Assembly: GCF_001687335.1 (NCBI RefSeq) | Contig: NZ_MAGO01000003.1 | Span: 154,645 to 218,644 of the forward strand | Origin: Dissulfuribacter thermophilus | Lineage (GTDB): Bacteria > Desulfobacterota > Dissulfuribacteria > Dissulfuribacterales > Dissulfuribacteraceae | Direction: 5' to 3' | Length of the DNA: 64,000 nt | Part shown: positions 48,342 to 56,082 of the stretch, piece by piece | How positions within the stretch are numbered: the stretch's first letter is position 1 | How the letters are laid out: every line of letters starts with the position of its first letter | Position numbers and translations under genes: made by a program | The notes under the pieces: generated by a model | Databases searched by the model: none | The model's input: the letters and a program-made list of their open reading frames with translations, nothing else | What the model was told of the DNA's origin: nothing

Positions 48342-49482
48342 GACTTCCTCCCAATACCACCATATTGTCCCTATGAATGACTTCAGGGATAGTGCTTAAT
48401 CCAAGCTTAGCTGAGATCTCCTCTGATCTCAAACCCAAAATATTTTTGAGATCCTTTGAGTTCCAACTTATAATGCCTGTAGCCACCTTTCTCCCACGAC
48501 AATCCTTACATACGACACAGTCGCCCTGCTCAAAATCTCCTTCTATCGATGTAATTCCCACTGGGAGAAGGCTCTTTCCTCCTTGTTCAATGGCTCTTAC
48601 AGCCCCATCATCAAGGTACAAGACCCCTTCAGGATCAAGGGTACAGGCAATCCAAGGCTTTTTCCCGTGGAGGATGGGCCTCTTTTTGGGCAGAAACAGG
48701 GTCCCAATGGGCTTTCCCTTCACAATGTCCAAGAGACATTCTGGCCGCCTTCCCTTGGCAATTACCATTGGTACTCCACTTGCAGTCACAAGGCGTGCAG
48801 CTTCGAGTTTTGATCTCATACCGCCTCTTCCTGCCCGTCCTGGCTCATTGCCAGCCATTTTTATTATTTCATCTGAAACATCTTCTACAACCCTCAAGAT
48901 CTCTGCCTCGGGATTCTTTCGAGGATCCTCGGAATATAGGCCATCTATATCGCTCAGGGTAATCAAGAGGTCTGCATCTGCAAGGTCCACTACCAAAACA
49001 GAGAGGGCATCGTTGTCTGTAAACTGAATTTCGTCTGTTGCCACTGTGTCATTTTCATTGATTATTGGGATTATGCCCCAGCGAAGAAGTGTCTGAATGG
49101 TATTCTTTGCATTTGTATATCGCCGTCTTGCCACAAGGCCGTCGCGGGTCAGGAGTACTTGGGCCACGACAATCCCGAACCTAGAAAACGCACTCTCATA
49201 GTACTCCATCAATCTTCCCTGACCAACTGCCGCAAGTGCCTGTTTTTCAGGGATGGTCTTTGGCCGAATCTTACCTCCAAGTCTCAGGATTCCCGCTGCA
49301 ATAGCACCAGACGATACAATCACCACATCTATCCCCTGGGAGCGGAGCCTGGCGACCTGGTCAGCTATCTGAATTATAATTGTCTCATCTAACCCAAGGT
49401 CTGATGCAAGTACAGCGCTACCAATCTTTATTACAAGGCGTCTTTTTGAACCTATTACCTCTTTCCAGCTCGTATCATTCAT
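48334..49482 (-). CDS. proB: Glutamate 5-kinase
   Basis: First step of proline synthesis (382 aa): an amino-acid-kinase domain ([38 protein letters not shown]) followed by a C-terminal PUA domain (about 285-370), the full-length form. Head of the proB-proA-nadD-rsfS group. Proline feedback control is expected from the family. Confidence 0.97.
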   Translation of the reverse strand: MNDTSWKEVIGSKRRLVIKIGSAVLASDLGLDETIIIQIADQVARLRSQGIDVVIVSSGAIAAGILRLGGKIRPKTIPEKQALAAVGQGRLMEYYESAFSRFGIVVAQVLLTRDGLVARRRYTNAKNTIQTLLRWGIIPIINENDTVATDEIQFTDNDALSVLVVDLADADLLITLSDIDGLYSEDPRKNPEAEILRVVEDVSDEIIKMAGNEPGRAGRGGMRSKLEAARLVTASGVPMVIAKGRRPECLLDIVKGKPIGTLFLPKKRPILHGKKPWIACTLDPEGVLYLDDGAVRAIEQGGKSLLPVGITSIEGDFEQGDCVVCKDCRGRKVATGIISWNSKDLKNILGLRSEEISAKLGLSTIPEVIHRDNMVVLGGSHE

Positions 49483-49583
49483 GGTGAAATTCTATATATC
49501 ACAGATGCATGTAATTTACACTTGTTAAACAAGTGGTTGTGGCCAAACAATGAATAGTGAATAGGCGAGAAAGTCAATACCTT

Positions 49584-49715
49584 ACCCGTTGGGATAATTA
49601 ACTTGGTACTAATGCAATAACAGGTAGAAGGCAGAAGGTAGAAGTGAGAAGCAAGCCCTGCCTGTACAAAAGCCAGAGGCGCTACCTTCTATCTTTCTTC
49701 AGGTCCTCCCTTCTT
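49584..49715 (+). repeat. GAAGG-heptad element, copy 2
   Basis: ACCCGTTGGGATAATT..., TAACAGGTAGAAGGCAGAAG, GTAGAAGTGAGAAG, CAAGCCCTGC, TGTACAAAAGCCAGAGGC, then CTACCTTCTATC. Homologous to the minus strand of 40180-40310. The heptad tract has four GGTAGAA-type units here (29 nt) against two there (15 nt). Confidence 0.75.
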
Positions 49716-49757
49716 CCTTCAACTCAAAACTCAAAACTCAAAACTCAAAACTTTTAT
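49711..49757. repeat. Heptad array 7
   Basis: CTTCCTTCAACTCAAAACTC continues with more AACTCAA units and an AACTTTTATA end, abutting the GAAGG element. About 210 bp of unassigned sequence follow before the DUF99 gene; no clear promoter was identified there. Confidence 0.8.
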
Positions 49758-49974
49758 ACGGGGTGACGAATTCGTCCGTCATGAAGGTTTGGGATAACAG
49801 GAATATGGCAGGATAGAAAAGATTTGCCAGATTTTAAGAGCCTGAGATTGAGTTGGGACCGTGACCAGCAACAGCATACTAATTGACACCGATGTTTCCC
49901 GATCTGGAACCTGCTTATCAAAAGTAGTAAAATGCATCTTATTATAAAGATTGTCCTGAGCAAAAGATTAAAAA

Positions 49975-50568
49975 ATGCATACCAGAAGATTCAGTAATGT
50001 CATCGGAATAGATGACGCACCTTTCACTCCAAAAAGAACCAACACTTTAAATGAATCTTATGATGAATTGGTGACAGTAGTTGGAGCGGTTTACGCCAAA
50101 TTGAGCCTCCACGGGGTGCTAATCTTCAAAGTCACTCAAGATGGAGATGACGCAACAGATGCACTTATAAATGCCATAAAGGAATCAAAGTTCCTGGAAC
50201 ATATTCAGCTCATCATGCTCCAGGGTATTGCCTTTGGAGGTTTCAATGTGGTAGATGTGCCAAGGCTTTCTAAATCACTTAATAAATCAGTCCTAGTTGT
50301 TTCCAGAAGGGAACCAGACATGGCCAAAATTAAAAAGGCCCTGTTGGAGAAGGTACCCAATGGGTCTAAGAAGCTTTCTCTAATAGAGGCCTTAGGCCCT
50401 ATGGAACCGGCTGCAGGACTATTCATTCAGCGTTATGGGCTTACGAGGAATGAGGCATTTAGTACCATAAAAAATTTTTCTATTAACGGACTTATTCCTG
50501 AACCCATTAGGGTTGCCCATCTAATTGGCGGAGCGTTGATTCGGGGAATTAGTAGTGGTAGGGTATGA
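49975..50568 (+). CDS. DUF99/UPF0215 family protein (endonuclease V-related fold)
   Basis: 197-aa protein of the DUF99 family, widespread in archaea and rare in bacteria, which is structurally grouped with endonuclease V (RNase H-like fold) and has been named endonuclease dU. The N-terminal VIGIDDAPF is the family hallmark, followed by LIMLQGIAFGGFNVVDVPRLSKSLNKSVLVVSRREPD and VAHLIGGALIRGISSGR. Its biochemical role is not settled. It is a single-gene plus-strand unit with a weak ribosome site; ugd follows 90 bp later. Confidence 0.82.
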   Translation: MHTRRFSNVIGIDDAPFTPKRTNTLNESYDELVTVVGAVYAKLSLHGVLIFKVTQDGDDATDALINAIKESKFLEHIQLIMLQGIAFGGFNVVDVPRLSKSLNKSVLVVSRREPDMAKIKKALLEKVPNGSKKLSLIEALGPMEPAAGLFIQRYGLTRNEAFSTIKNFSINGLIPEPIRVAHLIGGALIRGISSGRV

Positions 50569-50657
50569 GTAAAAATTTTGAGGACACAGTGGCAATTGTG
50601 CCACTCCATTAAGTTAAAACCTAAATCCATAATTGACCATTTTTTCAGGAGAAAAAG

Positions 50658-51968
50658 ATGCACGTAACAGTAATTGGAACGGGATATGTTGGACTCGTTG
50701 CAGGGGCCGGCCTTGCTGATTTTGGACTTCAAGTAATCTGCGTGGATAAGATCAAGGAAAAGATAGATCTCTTAAAAAATGGGGAGATACCTTTTTACGA
50801 GCCTGGATTAAAGGAGCTTGTAGAAAGAAACATATCAAACGGTAGGCTCTCCTTTTCCACTGATCTTGCCTCAAGCGTGAGATTGTCCCTCGTAATATTC
50901 ATAGCCGTAGGCACACCCTCCAAGGACGACGGCACAGTGGATCTCAGTGCAGTTGAGGCAGTAGCTCGAGAGATAGGTAAGACCATTGATGATTACAAGG
51001 TAGTGGTAACCAAGAGCACTGTTCCAGTAGGTACCAACAGACGGATCAAAGAAATTATCGAGAAAGAGGCACAAAATGGAATCACCGTGGATGTGGTTTC
51101 AAATCCAGAATTTCTCAGAGAGGGATCTGCTGTAGAGGATTTTATGCGTCCGAACAGGGTGGTTCTCGGCTCAGACAGTGAAAAGGCACTTGCCATAGTT
51201 AAAGACATCTACCGCCCCCTTTACCTGATTGAGACCCCTTTTGTCATAACTAATCTTGAGACTGCTGAGATGATCAAGTATGCATCCAACGCATTTTTGG
51301 CAACCAAGATCTCTTTTATAAACGAGGTGGCAAATCTCTGTGAGGCGGTTGGGGCAGATGTACACCATGTGGCAAAGGCAATGGGGCTAGACAAGAGAAT
51401 CGGACCTAAATTCCTACATCCAGGGCCTGGATTTGGTGGTTCGTGTTTCCCCAAGGATACCAAGGCATTTGCAGCCATTGGCCAGGAATTTGGATCCCCT
51501 GTAAAAATCGTAGAGGCCGTAATTGAAGTTAATGAAAATCAGAAGAGAAGAAGTATAAATAAGGTAAAGGAAATGCTTAAAGACCAGGTGGCTGGAAGCA
51601 CCATCGCTGTGCTCGGTCTTAGTTTTAAACCTAATACGAGCGACATACGTGAAGCCCCAGCCATTACACTTGTAGATGCCCTCTTAAAGGAAGGGGCAAA
51701 GGTCAAAGCATATGACCCTGCTGCACAAGAAGAGTTTAAGAGGCTTTTTGCCGAAGATAAGGTCCACTATGCAAAGGACCCTTATGAAGCAGCTGAGGGT
51801 GCAGATATCGTAGTGGTAGTTACAGAATGGAACGAATTTAGGAACTTGGATCTAATAAGACTCAAAGACATAATGAACCAGACTAAGATAGTTGACCTTC
51901 GAAATGTCTACGACCCGAAAAAGGTAAAGGCCCTTGGTTTCGACTATGTTGGGATAGGTAGGGGATAG
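50658..51968 (+). CDS. ugd: UDP-glucose 6-dehydrogenase
   Basis: Two-step NAD oxidation of UDP-glucose to UDP-glucuronate for surface polysaccharide (436 aa). NAD motif GTGYVGLVAGAGLA (7-20), catalytic Cys263 in GPGFGGSCFPKD, and the C-terminal UDP-binding domain LSFKPNTSDIREAPA. An AGGAGAAAAAG ribosome site precedes ATG 50658. It may feed sugars to the glycan island near the window start. Confidence 0.96.
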   Translation: MHVTVIGTGYVGLVAGAGLADFGLQVICVDKIKEKIDLLKNGEIPFYEPGLKELVERNISNGRLSFSTDLASSVRLSLVIFIAVGTPSKDDGTVDLSAVEAVAREIGKTIDDYKVVVTKSTVPVGTNRRIKEIIEKEAQNGITVDVVSNPEFLREGSAVEDFMRPNRVVLGSDSEKALAIVKDIYRPLYLIETPFVITNLETAEMIKYASNAFLATKISFINEVANLCEAVGADVHHVAKAMGLDKRIGPKFLHPGPGFGGSCFPKDTKAFAAIGQEFGSPVKIVEAVIEVNENQKRRSINKVKEMLKDQVAGSTIAVLGLSFKPNTSDIREAPAITLVDALLKEGAKVKAYDPAAQEEFKRLFAEDKVHYAKDPYEAAEGADIVVVVTEWNEFRNLDLIRLKDIMNQTKIVDLRNVYDPKKVKALGFDYVGIGRG

Positions 51969-51973
51969 GTTTG

Positions 51974-52230
51974 GAAGTTTTGAGTTTTAAGTTTTGAGTT
52001 TTGAGTTGAAGGAGGAAAGACCTTTTTAGAAGTGTTGAGTTTTTAGTTTTGAATTGAAGGAGGAAGGTAGCAGGGATCATAAGCTTCTACCTTCTGCCTT
52101 CTACCTTCTACCTATTTTGGGGGGGCTTAGGCCCCCTCCTCCTTATGAAGTGTTGAGTTTTGAGTGTTGAGTTGAAGGAAGAAAGACCTTTTCAGAAGTG
52201 TTGAGTTTTTAGTTTTGAGTTGAAGGAAAT
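51974..52230 (+). repeat. Heptad array 8 (ugd-hflX junction)
   Basis: Largest array region, four units of TTGAGTT heptads with GAAGGAGGAAAGACC spacers. A GAAGG-type tract (CTTCTACCTTCTGCCTTCTA, about 52084-52113) and a GGGGGC-TTAG-GCCCCC hairpin (52121-52136) lie in the middle. Plus orientation is TTGAGT. The right end encodes the last hflX residues and stop. Confidence 0.85.
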
Positions 52231-53825
52231 ATCCTATTAATTAGCTCCTCAAGGCCGTATCCTTTTTTCGCAGATATTGTCACTGCGTCCTTGGGGAGCC
52301 TCCTAATATCTTCATCCTCCACTGCATCGATTTTGTTATAACATGTCAATACAGGTATATCGTCGATAGCCATCTCCCTTAGAATTTCTTCTACTGCCTC
52401 CTTATCTCCCTGCCAATCAGGACTGGTAAGATCCACTACGTGTAGTATCAAGTCAGCGTCTTCAAGTTCTTCAAGAGTACTCTTAAAGGCGGCTTTGAGC
52501 CCCTCTGGCATATCTCTGATAAAGCCAACCGTGTCAGAAATTACAATGTCCTGGCCAAGGCCCCTAATAAAGAATCGCGAACTTTTAGGGTCCAAAGTGG
52601 CAAACACCTTGTCTTCACTTAAGACATTAGCTCCTGTAAGCGTGTTTAAAAGGGTAGATTTTCCGGCGTTGGTGTAGCCTACCAAAGAGACCTTAAACAC
52701 CTTCCCTGAACGCAATCGCCTCTTCCGTCGTTCTAAACGCCTCTTTGCAATCTTTTCAAGGTCCTTTTCAAGAGAATTAATTCTCTGCTTTACACGTCTA
52801 CGGTCTATCTCAAGCTTCTTTTCTCCTGGCCCTCTACCGCCAATTCCTCCAGAAAGCCTGCTCATAGCAGTACCCTTACCAACAAGCCTAGGCAGGAGGT
52901 ATTTTAATTGTGCTAGTTCTACCTGTATTTTCCCCTCACGACTCCTGGCCCTCTTGGCAAAAATATCAAGAATGAGTTGGGTCCTATCAATGACCTTGAG
53001 GTCCACCATCTCACTAATCTTATTGACCTGCACAGGGGTCAGATTCTGGTCAAAGATCACAAGAGTTGCCCCAAGATAAAGCCCGTCAATGAGTATCTGC
53101 CTGAGTTTACCAAGCCCTATCAGATGCCCTGGATGATATTTCCTGATCCTCTGATGGACCATGTCCACGACTTCCACGCCAGCAGATCTTGCAAGCAGCT
53201 CAAGCTCTCGCATAGAACGTTCGCGGATGTTCCTGGGATAAGGGCTTGCGTGGACCAGAATCGCCCTTTCTCCGCCATCAAGGATCTTTCCTCCAAAGGC
53301 ATGCTGCATCTCGTCTTCAAGGCTCTTTATAAATGAGGCAAAAGGTATTTTTATGGACTGGACATCCCTAAATTCATGAATCTCCCACTTCTTCCCCTCT
53401 TGATTGGGTGGAAGTAGATGAGCAAGATGGATCTTAGATGGAAGGCCATTTTCAACATCTATGGCCACCATTGAATCCAGCCTAAGGAGGGCAAGGTCCG
53501 TCAGGTCTTCTGAATCCAGCCCCTTACCTATTCTCAAATGGGTGTGAATACAACGAAGCCCCTTTAATCGCCCTGGGCCGCGCCTTTGCGCACTTAAATC
53601 AGGAATGAGTATACTGTCCCTTTCACCACAGAGCACATAGCGAACTATGCCTTTTCTATCAACCAAAATGCCTATTTCTCTGCCGACATCTTGAGATATT
53701 TGGGCCAAAGCCCGGACGAGCTCATGAGTGAGGATTGAGTCTTGAGGACACCTTTTCCTATATAGCCTTTCAAGAACCTTTCTTTGTGAATGAGCAAGAT
53801 CCCTTGTATTTCCAAAAACTTTCAG
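52209..53825 (-). CDS. hflX: GTPase HflX, start codon unclear
   Basis: Ribosome-associated GTPase that splits stalled ribosomes. G1 is GYTNAGKST, G3 DTVGF, G4 NKID; the HflX domain contains GLGKLRQI and the glycine-rich GIGGRGPGEKKLE. The first usual start codon is TTG 53708, but homology (KVFGNTRDLAHSQRKVLERLYRKR to LTHELVRALA) continues without a stop for 39 more codons to 53825, where the only candidate start is CTG, with AAGGAGG 12 nt upstream. The last residues PSTQN and the stop are coded by heptad array 8. The feature end is the CTG. Confidence 0.85.
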   Translation of the reverse strand: MKVFGNTRDLAHSQRKVLERLYRKRCPQDSILTHELVRALAQISQDVGREIGILVDRKGIVRYVLCGERDSILIPDLSAQRRGPGRLKGLRCIHTHLRIGKGLDSEDLTDLALLRLDSMVAIDVENGLPSKIHLAHLLPPNQEGKKWEIHEFRDVQSIKIPFASFIKSLEDEMQHAFGGKILDGGERAILVHASPYPRNIRERSMRELELLARSAGVEVVDMVHQRIRKYHPGHLIGLGKLRQILIDGLYLGATLVIFDQNLTPVQVNKISEMVDLKVIDRTQLILDIFAKRARSREGKIQVELAQLKYLLPRLVGKGTAMSRLSGGIGGRGPGEKKLEIDRRRVKQRINSLEKDLEKIAKRRLERRKRRLRSGKVFKVSLVGYTNAGKSTLLNTLTGANVLSEDKVFATLDPKSSRFFIRGLGQDIVISDTVGFIRDMPEGLKAAFKSTLEELEDADLILHVVDLTSPDWQGDKEAVEEILREMAIDDIPVLTCYNKIDAVEDEDIRRLPKDAVTISAKKGYGLEELINRIFPSTQN

Positions 53826-53971
53826 TTTATCTATATCCCTCCTTAAATATTTTTCAATTAGTTATCAATGTGTTTTATAATAATCGTACATACTCTCCCA
53901 ATGTCAAGTTCCAGGAGCAAGTTCTAAGTTCAATGTTCTTCTGTTTCGCTCCCAGGCCCCTGAATTTGTAA

Positions 53972-54065
53972 CCTAAATTATGCACTGCAAAAGGGAGCAA
54001 AATAAGTATGCCTTCACCCCTCGCGCCTCGCATCTTGGGCAAACTCGCCAATTGCATAATTTAGG
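53972..54065 (+). repeat. MITE-like element, short derivative G (94 bp)
   Basis: Terminal repeats CCTAAATTATGCA (53972-53984) and TGCATAATTTAGG (54053-54065). After CTGCAAAAGGGAGCAAAA it jumps to CCTCGCGCCTCGCATCTTGG and CAAACTCGCCAATTG, so it equals copy D with the middle removed. It lies in the hflX-parA divergent spacer; its flanks GTAA/TAAA are not a clean duplication. Confidence 0.7.
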
Positions 54066-54102
54066 TAAAAGTTTTTAGCGTTGAAGAACAGCTTTAAAAG
54101 TT

Positions 54103-54135
54103 CTCTTCCTTCAACTCAAAATTCAACACTTCTGA
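54103..54135. repeat. Heptad array 9
   Basis: CTTCCTTCAACTCAAAATTC and CAACACTTCTGAAGG, one short unit upstream of parA. A GTTCAAG/AAGTTCA tract (53905-53935) is a further degenerate 7-nt run in the same spacer. Confidence 0.65.
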
Positions 54136-54180
54136 AGGCTAATGCTTGAAGTTGATCAAACTTCTGTGTAGCATTTCGGC

Positions 54181-54957
54181 ATGAATCCTCGAATTATTGC
54201 CATTGCAAACCAAAAAGGCGGAGTTGGAAAGACCACGACCGCAGTCAACCTTGCTACTGCCTTAGCTCTTTTGAAGAAAAAGGTAATTTTGGTTGACTGC
54301 GATCCACAGGGCAATGCCACAAGTGGTCTAGGCTTTTCTCCAAATAAGACAAAACCACAATTATACCATATACTTACAGGGCTAAATAAAATAGAAGAAA
54401 CTATTTTGTCCACTGACATTGAAAATCTTGATCTCCTGCCCTCAGGCATGGACCTTGCCGGAATTGAAGCGGAGATCTCCCTGGATAATGACAATAGATA
54501 TTTTCATTTAAAAGAGGCACTTAAGCCCATAAAAGAGGCGGATTTTATCTTCTTGGATTGCCCTCCCTCTTTGGGTATGCTCACCATAAATGCCCTTGCG
54601 TGTGCAAGGAGTGTCCTCATCCCACTTCAATGCGAGTACTATGCCCTAGAGGGTCTGAGCCTCCTTGTCCAGACTATTCGCAAAGTAAAACAAACTTTAA
54701 ACCCCATGCTTTACATCGAAGGCCTGGTGCTCACCATGTTTGATCAGAGGACCAGGCTAACCTATCAGGTGGCAAAAGAAGTAAAACGGCATTTCAGGCA
54801 AATAGTATATAGGACCAATATTCCACGAAATGTTAGGCTCAGTGAATCTCCAAGCCATGGAAAACCTATATTTGTTTACGATCCCCATTCCAGAGGGGCT
54901 GAGGCCTACATGAATTTGGCACGGGAATTTCTGAAAAGACAGGGGGAATCCGCATAA
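54181..54957 (+). CDS. parA: Chromosome partitioning ATPase ParA (Soj)
   Basis: Deviant Walker ATPase (258 aa) that moves ParB-parS complexes. KGGVGKTT at 12-19, [13 protein letters not shown] and FLDCPPSLG follow the canonical chromosomal Soj pattern, short and without an N-terminal HTH. The start codon of parB overlaps its stop (TAAATG). No parS palindrome was spotted nearby by eye. Confidence 0.95.
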   Translation: MNPRIIAIANQKGGVGKTTTAVNLATALALLKKKVILVDCDPQGNATSGLGFSPNKTKPQLYHILTGLNKIEETILSTDIENLDLLPSGMDLAGIEAEISLDNDNRYFHLKEALKPIKEADFIFLDCPPSLGMLTINALACARSVLIPLQCEYYALEGLSLLVQTIRKVKQTLNPMLYIEGLVLTMFDQRTRLTYQVAKEVKRHFRQIVYRTNIPRNVRLSESPSHGKPIFVYDPHSRGAEAYMNLAREFLKRQGESA

Positions 54958-55836
54958 ATGGAGAACAAACGACCCTTAGGAAGAGGAATTGGGGCACTTT
55001 TAAGCGAAGAAGAGATCTTTGAGGTGGGAAGCCCAGGCTATTTCCTGTGTCCCATTGAAAAGTTAAGACCCAATCCTAAACAGCCCAGAAGGTCAGTGGA
55101 TGATGAGACACTGGAACAACTGGCAAACTCCATTAGGGAAAAAGGCATACTTCAGCCACTTGTCGTAAGGAGGTCAGAAGAAGAGGGTTTTTATGACATC
55201 ATAGCAGGGGAACGCCGATACCGCGCTGCCAGACTGGCGCAACTGGCATCCATCCCTGTTGTTATCAAGGATGTGACCCCTGAGGAGGTACTCGAACTCG
55301 CCCTTATAGAAAATATACAGAGAAAAGACCTTACCCCTATTGAAGAGGCGGAAGCCTACATGAGACTCCTAGAAGAATACGGACTCACTCAGTCTGAACT
55401 CTCGAAACGTGTGGGCAAGGACAGATCCACCATCGCTAACTTTTTAAGAATACTTCGACTCCCAGAGGAGATCAAAAATGACCTCTCCCAGGGCATCATT
55501 ACCATGGGCCACGCAAGGGCACTTCTAATGCTCGAAGAAGATGAAACAGCAATGATGACGCTCTGGAATCGTATAAAAAAAGAGGCCCTCTCTGTCCGCC
55601 AGGCCGAGGCAATGGCCCGGGCAATATTGAGTGGTAAACTCTCAAATGCCAGAGCAGAAAAAGCCAGACAGGAAAACGATCCCAATATTAGGCGTCTATG
55701 TGATGAACTCACCTATGAGCTGGGATTTAAGGTAAAGGTGGTCCAGAAGAAACGCGGTGGCAAGGTAGAAATCCACTATTCAAACCTAGATGAACTCGAC
55801 AAAATTATTGAGCTCCTTGAATCCCTGCCTAAATAA
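54958..55836 (+). CDS. parB: Chromosome partitioning protein ParB (Spo0J)
   Basis: CTP-dependent clamp binding parS (292 aa). N-terminal RGIGALLSEEE, then the NTP/nuclease-like domain (PNPKQPRR, GERRYRAA, LIENIQRKDLTPIEEA), the HTH (LSKRVGKDRSTIANFLRILRLPEEI) and a C-terminal dimerisation region. Directly follows parA. Confidence 0.95.
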   Translation: MENKRPLGRGIGALLSEEEIFEVGSPGYFLCPIEKLRPNPKQPRRSVDDETLEQLANSIREKGILQPLVVRRSEEEGFYDIIAGERRYRAARLAQLASIPVVIKDVTPEEVLELALIENIQRKDLTPIEEAEAYMRLLEEYGLTQSELSKRVGKDRSTIANFLRILRLPEEIKNDLSQGIITMGHARALLMLEEDETAMMTLWNRIKKEALSVRQAEAMARAILSGKLSNARAEKARQENDPNIRRLCDELTYELGFKVKVVQKKRGGKVEIHYSNLDELDKIIELLESLPK

Positions 55837-55857
55837 AACCCAGCACAGGAGCATTCC

Positions 55858-56082
55858 CTGTTCAAGGTTCAAAGTTCAAGGTTTCCAACCCTGAACCTGT
55901 ATTCCTTCCACTCAAAACTCAAAATTCAACACTCAACACTTTTGAAATGCTCAACACTCAACACTTCTAAAAAGGTCTTTCTTCCTTCAACTCAACACTC
56001 AAAACTCAAAACTCAAAACTCAAAACTTCCGAAGTGCTCAACACTCAAAACTTTTAAAACTGCTCAACACTCAAAACTTCCT
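55858..56082. repeat. Heptad array 10 (parB-alaS junction)
   Basis: Begins with a GTTCAAG/GTTCAAA heptad run (55860-55886), then several AACTCAA/CACTCAA units. Its right end codes for the last seven AlaS residues (VLSVEQF) on the minus strand. Plus orientation is ACTCAA. It fills the whole 217-bp spacer between the convergent parB and alaS genes. Confidence 0.85.

Noticed and set aside
54181..55836. Replication origin or parS near parAB
   Set aside because: No parS-like TGTTNCACGTGNAACA palindrome or DnaA-box cluster was found by eye, and dnaA/gidA/gidB genes are absent.
29132..56082. Heptad arrays as CRISPR arrays
   Set aside because: Units are 7 bp, run together without unique spacers, and no cas gene is present.
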